Source: an uncultured Bacteroidota bacterium (lineage in GTDB: Bacteria; Bacteroidota; Bacteroidia; Chitinophagales; Saprospiraceae). From it: 64,000 nt of DNA. Where the stretch lies: assembly GCA_937872515.1 (NCBI GenBank), contig CALMSX010000091.1, forward strand, positions 1 through 64,000, read 5' to 3'. The notes beneath the pieces were generated by a model. The model did not search any database, was not told the origin of the DNA, and was given only the letters and a program-made list of their open reading frames with translations. The position numbers and the translations under genes were made by a program. Each line of letters begins with the position of its first letter. The stretch's first letter is position 1. Shown here piece by piece: positions 32,219 through 40,927 of this stretch.

Positions 32219-33904
32219 TCAATGAAAATTATAAGCCACACCACTCACCTGAGTAAGCAGGGTTTCCGGTGCATCTAGGGCAACAGCATTGCGCTGGGGC
32301 TTAGGGGTTACCGGGGAAGCTACAGCCAAATATCCCACCATCACCTGGTGCAGTGTCTCTGCCTTATTTTTTGCCTCTGTCACTCCTTTAATTCTGCACA
32401 ATACATCTGCCGGATCACCATCTCTTTCACAGGCCAATACAGAGTATAAACTTTCTGCTTCAATGGCTTTGCCACGGATACTGACTTCCTGTACCCGTTT
32501 GCCTGTTTCGCCAAAGGCATAAAATTTCACTTGCATACCTTTAAACTTCACTACCCAACCGCCAAACCTTTTTGAGGCATCCTTGGCAAAAACATTGTTC
32601 AACTCTTTTTCCAACCACTCTAATAGCTGACTTCCTTTGACTTTTGCCGTACGAATAGAACTGTCAACTGGCAACATATCGTAAATGTATCCATGCACAA
32701 TCGGTATATTGCCGGTATGGTCAGGGGTAGCCCTTGGAGGGCAAAACCGAAAGCCGTTGGAGAGTACTACATCAACATCTGGATACTTCCAGCTTAAGGC
32801 ATCCAGAACCATGGTATCTATTGTATTCTCAATTACAAAATACCGATACAGGGGAATGGTACTATAGCCCACTACCGAATTGATGTCTTTTTTAAAAACC
32901 GATTCCGCCTTTTCAATTAATGTTGCCATTTCTTTGTCAGGCTTATGTTTTGAAGCATCAACTTCTACCAATGTGTAAGAATCTTTGATGATTTTCCCAC
33001 CGGAAAGAGTTAGTTCTAATTGACCTATAAAAGATCCAAAGGCCCCCGGTTCCACTACTTTTGAAAATTTGCATTGAATGGGTTTTCGAACTCTTTCATG
33101 GGTATCACCACCAAAAATATAATCTATGCCTGCTGCATCTTCATTATTGGCAAGGGCAATCTGCTGAGACAGACCCAGGTGAGCCACCATGATCACAAAA
33201 TCGCACTGTTCCTGATTCTTGAGAATGTCAACATAATGTTTTAGATTTTCATCCGGCTTGGTGTATACTATGCCCTTGCTATAATTGGGACTCTGTCTTA
33301 ATGGAACCAGGTGATCTGTGTACCCAAGGAAACCAATTTTAATGCCTTCCACATACCAGATATAATAAGGAGGAAAGATCAATTCCCCTTTAGCGCCTCC
33401 TCCGGGATCGTGGTACATATTGGCACAAACTTTTGGCGCATTGAGTGAGCCGAGAAGGGTTTGCATTTTTTTCTTTCCATAAATCACCTCCCAATTGCCT
33501 GGCAGGTACAGGTCATAACCCATGGTATTTAAGATGGGAACAAAGGCCTCTCCTGTAGTTTTTACGCTGAGCTCGCTACCCTGAAACATATCACCAGTAT
33601 CTACTGCAAAGCTGTGTTTGTAGTTGGATCGCAATTGATTGAGTGTAGATCGCAAGGGGCCATAACCTCCTGTTTTTCTGAATACCATTTCATCATTTTC
33701 CCAAAACATTTCGTCATGGGCATGGATCTGACAATGCACATCGGTGGTTTGAAAAATTCCAATTTTAATCTCTTTGTTTTTATCCTCTGGGACTAGATCA
33801 TTTTTCTCTTTTCTCAAAGCCCATTGAGCTGGGGCAGCTGTGCTAACGGCAGCGCCTAAGACAGACAACTGCCTGAGAAATTTTCTTCTATTTGCGTTCT
33901 TCAT
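32219..33904 (-). CDS. SoxB-like metallophosphatase-family thiosulfohydrolase
   Basis: 561-aa periplasmic enzyme of the 5'-nucleotidase superfamily. The start is the ATG at 33904, inside a TAATG overlap with the DsrE gene and with AGGAGG upstream. A twin-arginine signal (NRRKFLRQLSVLGAAV) implies export folded. The dinuclear-metal motifs are TTDVHCQIHAHDE, DTGDMFQG, GNWEVIYG, MVAHLG and GGDTHE. GNWE rather than GNHE is the SoxB-type variant. SoxB removes sulfate from the SoxYZ-bound carrier; no SoxYZ or SoxXA is in the window, so another carrier or substrate may be used. A plain 5'-nucleotidase is the alternative, but the TsdA/DsrE/YeeE context favours sulfur. Confidence 0.78.
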   Translation of the reverse strand: MKNANRRKFLRQLSVLGAAVSTAAPAQWALRKEKNDLVPEDKNKEIKIGIFQTTDVHCQIHAHDEMFWENDEMVFRKTGGYGPLRSTLNQLRSNYKHSFAVDTGDMFQGSELSVKTTGEAFVPILNTMGYDLYLPGNWEVIYGKKKMQTLLGSLNAPKVCANMYHDPGGGAKGELIFPPYYIWYVEGIKIGFLGYTDHLVPLRQSPNYSKGIVYTKPDENLKHYVDILKNQEQCDFVIMVAHLGLSQQIALANNEDAAGIDYIFGGDTHERVRKPIQCKFSKVVEPGAFGSFIGQLELTLSGGKIIKDSYTLVEVDASKHKPDKEMATLIEKAESVFKKDINSVVGYSTIPLYRYFVIENTIDTMVLDALSWKYPDVDVVLSNGFRFCPPRATPDHTGNIPIVHGYIYDMLPVDSSIRTAKVKGSQLLEWLEKELNNVFAKDASKRFGGWVVKFKGMQVKFYAFGETGKRVQEVSIRGKAIEAESLYSVLACERDGDPADVLCRIKGVTEAKNKAETLHQVMVGYLAVASPVTPKPQRNAVALDAPETLLTQVSGVAYNFH

Positions 33905-34320
33905 TAAAATCCTCCTTTGATGTATGACCAACCTTGTTCCTGCTTTTCAACAATCTCTGCGATTCCTGCAGGTACAATTTCTGCTTCTTGAATCAATTCA
34001 TCTGCTTTGATATTTCGCTGATTCATGGTGTTTTGGCAAACCACAAACCTAACTCCAGCTTTTTTGAGATCGGCTATGATGTCATGGTGCCTGGTTCTTT
34101 TGGTCATCAAAAAATCGATGCCCTGATTGTAGGCAACCACCTCTATCTGGGCGTCGGGCCAGTGCTTCCTCAGGTTTTTCAACTGATTGCTGAAAGCTTT
34201 TTGTTGCATCGAATCAGCCAGGGTAAATTGAAAAACCACTTTGTGGTTGGCTCCCTGTGCTGTAGCATCATTAGGCATCAACGCCATAAAAGCCATAATT
34301 AAAAAGGCAAAGGTTTTCAT
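33904..34320 (-). CDS. Periplasmic DsrE/DsrF-like sulfur-carrier protein
   Basis: 138-aa protein with a signal peptide (MKTFAFLIMAFMALMPNDATA) followed by a DsrE/F-like alpha/beta fold. A single conserved cysteine (RFVVCQNTMNQR, about residue 99) lies where DsrE proteins carry persulfide sulfur. Being exported, it differs from classical cytoplasmic DsrEFH. It overlaps the soxB-like gene and follows the cytochrome gene by 24 bp. A periplasmic sulfur carrier for the SoxB-like enzyme is possible and would replace SoxYZ; that is inference. Confidence 0.75.
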   Translation of the reverse strand: MKTFAFLIMAFMALMPNDATAQGANHKVVFQFTLADSMQQKAFSNQLKNLRKHWPDAQIEVVAYNQGIDFLMTKRTRHHDIIADLKKAGVRFVVCQNTMNQRNIKADELIQEAEIVPAGIAEIVEKQEQGWSYIKGGF

Positions 34321-34344
34321 TTTAGTTTATTTAGAAGGTTAGGT

Positions 34345-35430
34345 TTACTTTTTAGATTTTTTATAAAATTCTTTGATAGGCTTGTAAGGGCCGTACTTAT
34401 GTTGTGATTCTGTAAAAGAATCCGCATAGGGTCCGAATGGGTGGTCAAATAGTTTTTCCTCCACCTTAGGCCAGTCGGCAGAAATATCTGCATTGGGTCT
34501 GGGTTGGGAATTGACAAAGCCAGCCAGATTCCACGCTTCTGCGTCCGTAATTTGTGGATGCAGATAACTGGCACCCTGAGGCATATTGTACCTTACATAT
34601 CCTGCAAACCTGCTCATGCGAAACAGACCGGCACCCTGATTATACGATTGGGGACCCCACAATGGAGGGTAAGTATAAGCGATACCATCAACTGCTTTTA
34701 CCCCCTGACCATTTTGTTGATGGCAACTGGCACATTTTTCCAGATAGACAATATGACCCGCAGCCGTATCCAATGCTTTTTCAGGAAGGGGCAATTCAAA
34801 GATGCCACTACCCGCCGGTTTTTCTCCTTTATTCACCCGGGCACCCAGAAATGAGATATACGCTTTCATGGCTATCATCTCTTTAGAATTTTCTTCCAGG
34901 GCTTTGCCATTGAGGCTTCGTTCCATACAGTCATTGACTCGTTTGCTCAAGTCTTCTATGGTACCGCTCCTGGCCCTGTATTTTGGGTAGGTGGAAGCAA
35001 CCGCTCCATAATTATTGCCCCATGGCTTACTACCTCCTTCCAGATGACAATTCTGACAGTTCATACCATTGGTAATGGCTTTAACCTTACCCTTTGGGCC
35101 CAGGTAGTAGGCTGTGTTTACAATCAGCTCCCTGCCATATTTTAGCTTTTGCCATTCTTCAGCTGATACGGCAGTACTATCTAAATCCGGAGCCTTCCAC
35201 AAGGCATCATAGGATTTTTTCAGTTCAGCCTCCTTTTGCATTTCAGCTGCAATTCTTTCCCTTTCTTTAAGTCGCTTTTGATAGGCATCCCATTTAGGCA
35301 CTGAATATAGATATAGGGGTATTATTACCGTGGCAACCAACAATAGCTGAATTAGCACCATAGCACGCCTGATGGCCTTAAATCCTGCTTCAATTCTGTC
35401 CTTATCCGGCTTCTGATTCTCCATGATCAT
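34345..35430 (-). CDS. TsdA-like di-haem c-type cytochrome (thiosulfate dehydrogenase-like)
   Basis: 361-aa protein with an uncleaved-looking N-terminal membrane anchor (AMVLIQLLLVATVIIPLYLYSV) followed by a charged coiled-coil linker (about 45-75). Two haem sites are CQNCH (125-129) and CASCH (233-237). The sequence MNCQNCHLEGG ... YRARSG-T-I-E-D-L ... CMERSLNG is the thiosulfate dehydrogenase (TsdA) pattern; TsdA joins two thiosulfates to tetrathionate or works in reverse. Cys at CMERS may be the haem-ligand region. The start is in a TAATG overlap with YeeE, so this gene is part of the same operon. Confidence 0.82.
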   Translation of the reverse strand: MIMENQKPDKDRIEAGFKAIRRAMVLIQLLLVATVIIPLYLYSVPKWDAYQKRLKERERIAAEMQKEAELKKSYDALWKAPDLDSTAVSAEEWQKLKYGRELIVNTAYYLGPKGKVKAITNGMNCQNCHLEGGSKPWGNNYGAVASTYPKYRARSGTIEDLSKRVNDCMERSLNGKALEENSKEMIAMKAYISFLGARVNKGEKPAGSGIFELPLPEKALDTAAGHIVYLEKCASCHQQNGQGVKAVDGIAYTYPPLWGPQSYNQGAGLFRMSRFAGYVRYNMPQGASYLHPQITDAEAWNLAGFVNSQPRPNADISADWPKVEEKLFDHPFGPYADSFTESQHKYGPYKPIKEFYKKSKK

Positions 35431-35966
35431 TAATGAGGCAGTTGATCTCTATAATAACCATAAATCCATGTACCTGCCAACGCACTCAACAAGGTAACCA
35501 CAATTACGGTTGCTCCGGTGCCGATTTGTGCAAAGAGTGGACCGGGACAAGCACCGGTTATGGCCCAGCCGAGTCCAAACAGCAGGCCTCCATAAATTTG
35601 CCCCTTATTAAACACCTTATCATGAAACTCAATGGTCTCGCCATGGATGGTTTTGATATTGAATTTTTTGATCAGCCACACCGAAACCATCCCTACCATA
35701 ATGGCACTGCCTATTACACCATACATATGAAATGACTGAAACCTGAACATCTCCTGGATGCGAAACCAGCTGATAATTTCAGCCTTCACAAATACGATTC
35801 CAAAAAGGACACCTACCGCCATGTACTTAAAGTTGTAATACCACTTATGGTGCAAATGACTTTCATTGATACATACAGCATCTGTTGATCTCAGCGTATA
35901 GTCTTGTTCTTCTGAAATCTGCTGGATATCGGTATTTTGATTCATTATTTCTTTGCTCATCTCCAT
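35430..35966 (-). CDS. YeeE/YedE-family membrane protein (half-size, second)
   Basis: 178-aa half-size YeeE/YedE protein with about four membrane helices and the motif GWAITGACPGPLFAQIG (about 133-149), whose cysteine is the conserved sulfur-relay position. A hydrophilic N-terminus of about 45 residues precedes the first helix. Full-length YeeE (TsuA) imports thiosulfate; half-size pairs such as PmpA/PmpB occur beside MBL-rhodanese genes. It follows its partner by 6 bp and overlaps the cytochrome start. Confidence 0.85.
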   Translation of the reverse strand: MEMSKEIMNQNTDIQQISEEQDYTLRSTDAVCINESHLHHKWYYNFKYMAVGVLFGIVFVKAEIISWFRIQEMFRFQSFHMYGVIGSAIMVGMVSVWLIKKFNIKTIHGETIEFHDKVFNKGQIYGGLLFGLGWAITGACPGPLFAQIGTGATVIVVTLLSALAGTWIYGYYRDQLPH

Positions 35967-35972
35967 TTTGTT

Positions 35973-36548
35973 TTAAAGTGATAAAATAAATGGTAAAATG
36001 ACATTCGCCATTAAAAAGCCCCCTGCCATAAAACAGCATGTGGCTACCAGTGAAGGCCATTGTAAATTAGATATGCCCATAATGGCATGTCCACTGGTAC
36101 ATCCACCGGCATAACGCGTGCCAAAGCCCACCAAAAAACCCCCAACTACCATAAGGATAAAACCCTTTACTGACATAAGTTCACCCCAATTAAAAAGCTG
36201 GCTTGGCACCAGTCCATGAAAATCGTTGATTCCATAGGAAGCCAGTTCTATAGCCAAATTGGGATGGATCAGGATGGGAGATGGATTTTTGAGCAGGCTG
36301 ATGGCCACTATGCCCCCAAAGGCGATGCCGGCAACAAAAAACAGATTCCAGATTTCCTTTTTCCAATCGTATTTAAAAAATGGAATATTGGCAGGCAGAC
36401 ACATGGCACAAACATGCCTCAATGATGAACTGATACCAAATGTCTTATTGCCCAGGATCAACAAGGCCGGTACTGTTAATCCGATGACAGGACCCGCTAC
36501 ATACCAGGGCCACGGTTGTTTGATGAATTCAATTATACCCATTACCAC
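35973..36548 (-). CDS. YeeE/YedE-family membrane protein (half-size, first)
   Basis: 191-aa membrane protein with about five helices. The conserved motif RYAGGCTSGHAIMGI (about 148-162) carries the cysteine that in TsuA relays thiosulfate sulfur. An extra pair of cysteines lies in CAMCLP (about 46-51). The gene starts 125 bp after the MBL-rhodanese gene and heads the YeeE-YeeE-TsdA-DsrE-SoxB-porin run. No promoter box is seen directly before it, so it is likely read from the promoter before the MBL-rhodanese gene. Confidence 0.86.
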   Translation of the reverse strand: MVMGIIEFIKQPWPWYVAGPVIGLTVPALLILGNKTFGISSSLRHVCAMCLPANIPFFKYDWKKEIWNLFFVAGIAFGGIVAISLLKNPSPILIHPNLAIELASYGINDFHGLVPSQLFNWGELMSVKGFILMVVGGFLVGFGTRYAGGCTSGHAIMGISNLQWPSLVATCCFMAGGFLMANVILPFILSL

Positions 36549-36587
36549 AATGTTTTAGTTATCAATTAATACCCGTATATATAAATT

Positions 36588-36632
36588 GTCCCGCCATCCC
36601 CGGTGCGCTTTGCATCGGGGATTGACGGGAAC
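36588..36632. repeat. Long imperfect inverted repeat between MBL-rhodanese and YeeE genes
   Basis: TCCCG-C-CATCCCCGGTGC pairs with GCATCGGGGATTGACGGGA, with one bulge, one mismatch and a G-T pair, around a short loop. It is GC-rich in an AT-rich gap and lacks a T-tract, so it is better read as a REP-like or mRNA-stabilising hairpin than a strong terminator. It could set different levels for the upstream dioxygenase and the six genes after it. Confidence 0.65.
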
Positions 36633-36673
36633 TTCAAAACCTTCTAACAATTTTAATTCACTACAAATTTATG

Positions 36674-38089
36674 TTAACCCATGACCTTGCTCTGACAAAC
36701 AAAGTCGGTCTTAGGTACTCCTGTTTTGGCAATGGCATTAAATCCTCCTTCTACTTCAGTAAAATTTCTGTAACCTCTTGCCTGAAGAATAGAGGCGGCA
36801 ATCATACTCCGATAACCTCCTGCACAATGCAGATAAAAATGTTCATCTGGTTGTACATCTTTTACCCAGTCGTTGATGTAAGAAAGCGGTCTGTTATATG
36901 CCTCATCAATGTGTTCTGCGGCATATTCAGACTCTTTTCTGATGTCTAACACTTTACTCTCTCCAATCACAACCGCTTTGGCAAATTGATCAGCCGTAAT
37001 TCTGTCTATGGTATCAATTTCTTTCCCACTCTCACGCCATGTCTCGAAACCACCGGCAAGGTGACCCAATACATTGTCGAAACCAACCCTGCTCAATCTG
37101 GTCACTGCTTCCTCCTCTCTACCTTGATCTGTTACCAGCAAGATCGGCTGTTTCACATCAGCAATCAAAGCACCTACCCAGGGAGCAAAATCGCCGGTAA
37201 GACCGATGTTTACACTCTGTGGAATAAATCCTTTCCAAAACTCTCCATTGGCGCGGGTATCCAAAATCAAGGCCCCTGTCTCTTCGGCTGCCACCTCAAA
37301 TTCGGCAGCATTGAGGGCCTTGAGTCCCTGATGTAAAACCTTTTCAAAGTTCTCATACCCTCCCTTGTTCATGGCTACATTGGCACCAAAGTAGGCAGGG
37401 GGTGGAAGAAGGCCATCGGTAACTTCTTTGATGAACTCTGCTTCCGTCATATTGGCTCTTAGTGCATAGTTGTTCTTTTTCTGTTCACCAATGGTGGAAA
37501 CAGTTTCTTTGCTCATATTTTTACCGCATGCGCTGCCAGCACCATGCGCCGGATAAACAATTACATCATCTGCCAGTGTCATAACTTTATCTCTAAGGGA
37601 ATGAAACAGGGTGGCCGCCAATTGCTCCTGGGTCATGGAGGCAGCTTTTTGGGCCAGGTCTGGCCTGCCTACATCGCCAATAAACAAGGTGTCTCCAGAA
37701 AACAGGGCGTGGTCCTTTCCATTTTCGTCTTTCAACAAATAACAGGTACTTTCCATCGTGTGGCCAGGGGTGTGCAAGACCGTTATTGAAATTTTGCCAA
37801 TCTGAAAGGTTTGGCCATCGGCAGCAGAAAGAAAATTAAAACTCGGCTGGGCATTGGGGCCATAAACAATAGGGGCCTTTGTTTTTTCACTTAGATCGAG
37901 GTGACCACTCACAAAATCTGCGTGGAAATGGGTTTCAAAAATATACTTAAGTTGTACCCCATCTTTTTCCAACCTTGCCAGATATGGCTTTATTTCTCTG
38001 AGCGGATCAATGATGGCAGCTTCTCCGTCTGAGGTAATGTAGTAAGCGCCTTGCGCCAAACATCCGGTATAGATCTGTTCTATTTGCAT
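36674..38089 (-). CDS. MBL-fold persulfide-dioxygenase-like protein fused to two rhodanese domains (copy 1)
   Basis: 471-aa cytoplasmic protein. The N-terminal MBL domain has THFHADF (His54, His56, Asp58), HTPGHT, FSGDTLFIGDVGRPDL and YPAHGAGSACGK, the pattern of ETHE1/PDO-like enzymes that oxidise glutathione or other persulfides to sulfite. Two rhodanese domains follow: the first (about 265-355) lacks a catalytic Cys, and the second (about 370-465) keeps it in HCAGGYRS. Similar fusions are called BlhA or PRF. It has the same length and architecture as the copy at 41012. It heads the YeeE-TsdA-DsrE-SoxB-porin operon. Confidence 0.88.
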   Translation of the reverse strand: MQIEQIYTGCLAQGAYYITSDGEAAIIDPLREIKPYLARLEKDGVQLKYIFETHFHADFVSGHLDLSEKTKAPIVYGPNAQPSFNFLSAADGQTFQIGKISITVLHTPGHTMESTCYLLKDENGKDHALFSGDTLFIGDVGRPDLAQKAASMTQEQLAATLFHSLRDKVMTLADDVIVYPAHGAGSACGKNMSKETVSTIGEQKKNNYALRANMTEAEFIKEVTDGLLPPPAYFGANVAMNKGGYENFEKVLHQGLKALNAAEFEVAAEETGALILDTRANGEFWKGFIPQSVNIGLTGDFAPWVGALIADVKQPILLVTDQGREEEAVTRLSRVGFDNVLGHLAGGFETWRESGKEIDTIDRITADQFAKAVVIGESKVLDIRKESEYAAEHIDEAYNRPLSYINDWVKDVQPDEHFYLHCAGGYRSMIAASILQARGYRNFTEVEGGFNAIAKTGVPKTDFVCQSKVMG

Positions 38090-38136
38090 GTTGTTGTTTT
38101 AATAGTTGTTTTTGTATTACTTTAAAAAATATAGGG

Positions 38137-38180
38137 CAAAAATACAAGCGCGGATTTCCGCAAGGGGTAACCTTTGTTAC
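38137..38180 (-). promoter_or_regulatory. MBL-rhodanese operon promoter with GTAAC-N4-GTTAC operator
   Basis: The operator GTAAC-CTTT-GTTAC (38167-38180) is a perfect 5-bp-arm dyad with FNR/NtcA geometry. Exactly 22 nt downstream on the minus strand is TATTTTTG (38137-38144), a perfect TAnnTTTG box. The operator centre falls about 42 bases before the predicted start near 38131, the class II activator position. The same arrangement recurs at three other island promoters. Confidence 0.72.
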
Positions 38181-38310
38181 ACTATTACATCAAGTTTCGA
38201 AAGTTATGATTATTTTAACTTTTACACTAGTATTACCACTAAAAATAAAATGAGATCCCTAAGTTTTCCCTTGGTTTATATCTTAGGCCTCGATATAAAA
38301 TGGGTTAGAA

Positions 38311-38340
38311 GAAGAGAGATCACTGCTATCATCTCTCTTC
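38311..38340 (-). terminator. Stem-loop, possible terminator of sqr
   Basis: GAAGAGAGAT and ATCTCTCTTC form a perfect 10-bp stem with a 10-nt loop about 94 nt after the sqr stop. On the minus strand it is followed by TTCTTCTAA, only a weak T-tract, so termination is likely but not certain. Confidence 0.5.
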
Positions 38341-38433
38341 CTTTATACCCTAACGCTGCATTGGATGTGTTATGTTGACTGATACCCAGTTGGGTCCACA
38401 TCTGCAAAGCCAAATGTCTTATTTAAGTCCAGC

Positions 38434-39633
38434 TTATGCTGTGCCCTTCAATATTTTGTTCCAATACAGCCATGGCAGTCCATATTTTTTGAGGACCCAC
38501 ATCGATTTTTTAGGCTTCGTCTGGTCTATGGGAAAGCTCATTTTAGGGGTATTGCTATAGTCAAATTCTGCCAACATGAGCTTGCCATATTGTGTAGGTA
38601 TAGGACAGGCGCTATAACCTTCATACCTGGCAATCAGTGGCTGGTTTTTCATAAAACTAACAATATTGGCAACCACAACAGGGGCTTGTTTTCTTATGGC
38701 TGCTCCTGTTTTACTGCAGGGTGCATTGGTACAATCTCCCAAAGAAAAAACATTGGGAAAGCGAATGTGCTGCATGGTATGTTTGTCAATTTCGACATAA
38801 CCATAAGGGTTATTTGTGTCTTTGAGTTCACTGTGTTTGATTATGTCTGGTGCACTCATGGGGGGTACGGCGTGACAGAAATCAAAGTCCATTGACTTTA
38901 CCGTTAGTTCTCCACTGGCCGATTTCTCTTCATAAAATACTTTTTTGGCCTGACCGTCCACGCTCACCACGTTGACTCCATAGTGGGTATGGATGTCACG
39001 TTTTTTGACTATTTTATTGAGGGTTTCTGCATATTCTTTGACAGCAAAAATGGCACCTGCACCCGAAAGGTAATGCACTTCATAAGGGATGCCCATCTTC
39101 TGCCAATAGTGGGTAGCCAGGTACATAATTTTATGTGGAGCACCCCCACACTTTATGGGAGAAACCGGATTGGTAAAAACAGCTTTTCCCCCTTTAAAGT
39201 TTTTAATCATTTCCCAGGTATAGGGTGCATGGTTGAATGAGTAATTGCAACTCACTTCGTTTTTACCAAGGGTTTCCTTTAATCCTTCAATTTTATCCCA
39301 GTCTATTTGAAGTCCAGGGCATACCACCAGGATTTCATAGCCAACTGTTTCTCCATTGGCCAAGGTCAGACTATTGTCGTCAGGTTGAAATGAGGTAACT
39401 GCATCTTTGATCCATTTTACTTTTTCCGGCATACATGACTCTTGTGGTCTGACGGTTTTGTTGATATCAAATTCCCCTGCCCCAACCAGGGTCCAGGCGG
39501 GTTGATAAAAATGTTTTTCTGAAGGCTCTACGATGGCAATGTCCAGGTCTGACTGAGTTCGCAACAATTGAGCAGCCACAGAGATTCCTGCATTTCCCCC
39601 TCCTACAATTAAAATTTGGTGATAACGCGACAT
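38434..39633 (-). CDS. sqr: Sulfide:quinone oxidoreductase (type II-like)
   Basis: 399-aa FAD flavoprotein, peripheral to the membrane, that oxidises sulfide and passes electrons to quinone while forming persulfide. The N-terminal dinucleotide motif is GGGNAGISVA (about 11-20). Cys129 (VSCNYS) and Cys162 (IKCGGAPHK) are candidates for the redox-active pair, and the second FAD motif is SLGDCTNAPCSKTGAA. The length and the segment SPIKCGGAPHKIMYL match type II (mitochondrial SQRDL-like) enzymes. Its product fits the persulfide dioxygenases encoded on both sides. Confidence 0.9.
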   Translation of the reverse strand: MSRYHQILIVGGGNAGISVAAQLLRTQSDLDIAIVEPSEKHFYQPAWTLVGAGEFDINKTVRPQESCMPEKVKWIKDAVTSFQPDDNSLTLANGETVGYEILVVCPGLQIDWDKIEGLKETLGKNEVSCNYSFNHAPYTWEMIKNFKGGKAVFTNPVSPIKCGGAPHKIMYLATHYWQKMGIPYEVHYLSGAGAIFAVKEYAETLNKIVKKRDIHTHYGVNVVSVDGQAKKVFYEEKSASGELTVKSMDFDFCHAVPPMSAPDIIKHSELKDTNNPYGYVEIDKHTMQHIRFPNVFSLGDCTNAPCSKTGAAIRKQAPVVVANIVSFMKNQPLIARYEGYSACPIPTQYGKLMLAEFDYSNTPKMSFPIDQTKPKKSMWVLKKYGLPWLYWNKILKGTA

Positions 39634-39650
39634 TTTGTTTGAATTTATCG

Positions 39651-39694
39651 CAATGATCCATAAAATTCAAATAATGTTAGGTAACATTAGTCAC
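39651..39694 (-). promoter_or_regulatory. sqr promoter with GTAAC-N4-GTCAC operator
   Basis: The operator GTAAC-ATTA-GTCAC (39681-39694) stands exactly 22 nt before a weak -7 box, GATCATTG (39651-39658), which matches four of six consensus positions. The predicted start near 39645 leaves about 12 nt of leader before the ATG at 39633. A weak core box with a good dyad suggests dependence on an activator. Confidence 0.6.
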
Positions 39695-39920
39695 ACAACA
39701 TATAAACATCTGAATAACAAACAATTAGTGTTAAATTTAAAATGACCTCAAAATAAAATTAGGTCAACCCCATAAATTACAAGACCATTCCATATTAAAT
39801 TTGGCTGATAATCGTAAAATGTAATTCTGGTCACATCCCGAAATTTATCCTTTGCGTTCCTTTTATTAAAAATTACTTACCGGGGCAGGACTTTTGCTGA
39901 AATTGTTATAAATAAACAAT

Positions 39921-40718
39921 CTAAACTCCGAAGAGCTCTTTACCCAGGATGTAGATGCCCATAACCAAAACGAACCAACCAAAAGCTGGCTTGAGTTTAT
40001 TGCCGTCGATGTTTTTAGCCATCCTACTTCCGATAAAAATGCCCGCAATGGCAAAGGCAGAAACAATGGCTAAAAACTGCCAGTCGGTAGGTGTATCCCC
40101 TCCTTCTCCAAAAAAACCGATCAATGATTTGGCAGATATAATAACCAGTGAGGTGCCAACCGCCATCTTCATGGGCAGTTTGCTGAGCACGACCAGAGCG
40201 GGTATAATTAAAAATCCACCGCCGGCGCCTACCAGCCCTGTAAGTATACCAACCACTGCCCCTTCCAGCAAAATTATGGGATAATTATATATACGAGGTC
40301 CGCTTTCTTCTTTTGGTGCCGTACTTTTTTTAATCATGCTATAAGATGCTGCTATCATCAAAAGGGCAAATAAACCCATTAAAAGCAATCTTTTGGTGAG
40401 AACAAAGCTGCCAATGGTAATTACTTCAACAGGAATGGCCGGAACAATATAGGCTCTGGTGAGAAAAACGGCGATGATAGAAGGAATCCCAAAAATGAAG
40501 GCAGTTTTAATATCGACCAACTTGTTGGAAAAATAATTGACTGAACCCACGGCACTTGTCAATCCAACTATAAACAACGAATAGGCAGTAGCCAACACCG
40601 GTTCTACCCCAAACAAATATACCAATACCGGCACGGTTAGAATGCTGCCACCGCCACCTATTAGTCCCAAGGATACTCCAATTAGGATCGAAGCAGCATA
40701 GCCAATGTATTCCATCAT
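39921..40718 (-). CDS. TauE/SafE-family sulfite exporter
   Basis: 265-aa membrane protein with about eight helices and two related halves: GVSLGLIGGGGSILTVPVL near the N-terminus and GILTGLVGAGGGFLIIPAL in the middle, the hallmark of TauE/SafE. It probably exports sulfite or a related organosulfur anion made by the persulfide dioxygenases. The longest frame starts with TTG at 40733, but I prefer ATG 40718 (ATG 40715 is next), because the predicted transcript starts near 40725. Confidence 0.87.
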   Translation of the reverse strand: MMEYIGYAASILIGVSLGLIGGGGSILTVPVLVYLFGVEPVLATAYSLFIVGLTSAVGSVNYFSNKLVDIKTAFIFGIPSIIAVFLTRAYIVPAIPVEVITIGSFVLTKRLLLMGLFALLMIAASYSMIKKSTAPKEESGPRIYNYPIILLEGAVVGILTGLVGAGGGFLIIPALVVLSKLPMKMAVGTSLVIISAKSLIGFFGEGGDTPTDWQFLAIVSAFAIAGIFIGSRMAKNIDGNKLKPAFGWFVLVMGIYILGKELFGV

Positions 40719-40730
40719 TTTATTTTTTGG

Positions 40731-40774
40731 CAAAGGTCGCTATCCCACGGCAATATGTGGGTAACCTAGGTTAA
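40731..40774 (-). promoter_or_regulatory. TauE promoter with GTAAC-N4-GTTAA operator
   Basis: The operator GTAAC-CTAG-GTTAA (40761-40774) lies exactly 22 nt upstream of the minus-strand box GACCTTTG (40731-40738), which matches five of six -7 positions. The inner AACCTAGGTT is a perfect palindrome. Predicted transcription begins near 40725, seven bases before the chosen start codon. Confidence 0.62.
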
Positions 40775-40927
40775 CTACAAGCCAAAAGTCCTCCCCCGAT
40801 TTCGTTACATTATTCATATACTACTGATTATCAAACCAAAATATCTGCATTTTGACCAATAAAAAAAATAAAACCAATTTCAAATGTCTGTAATCACCCG
40901 TACAAATGATGCCCATCATTGAACAAT

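Larger units (their letters stand above)
38090..38433. other. Intergenic region between sqr and the MBL-rhodanese operon
   Basis: This 344-base gap holds the promoter and operator of the MBL-rhodanese operon (38137-38180) and a hairpin that may end the sqr transcript (38311-38340). I see no gene in it. Confidence 0.6.

Noticed and set aside
39904..39920. ATTGTT/AACAAT hairpin as terminator of tauE
   Set aside because: The stem is short and AT-only, with no T-tract on the minus strand.
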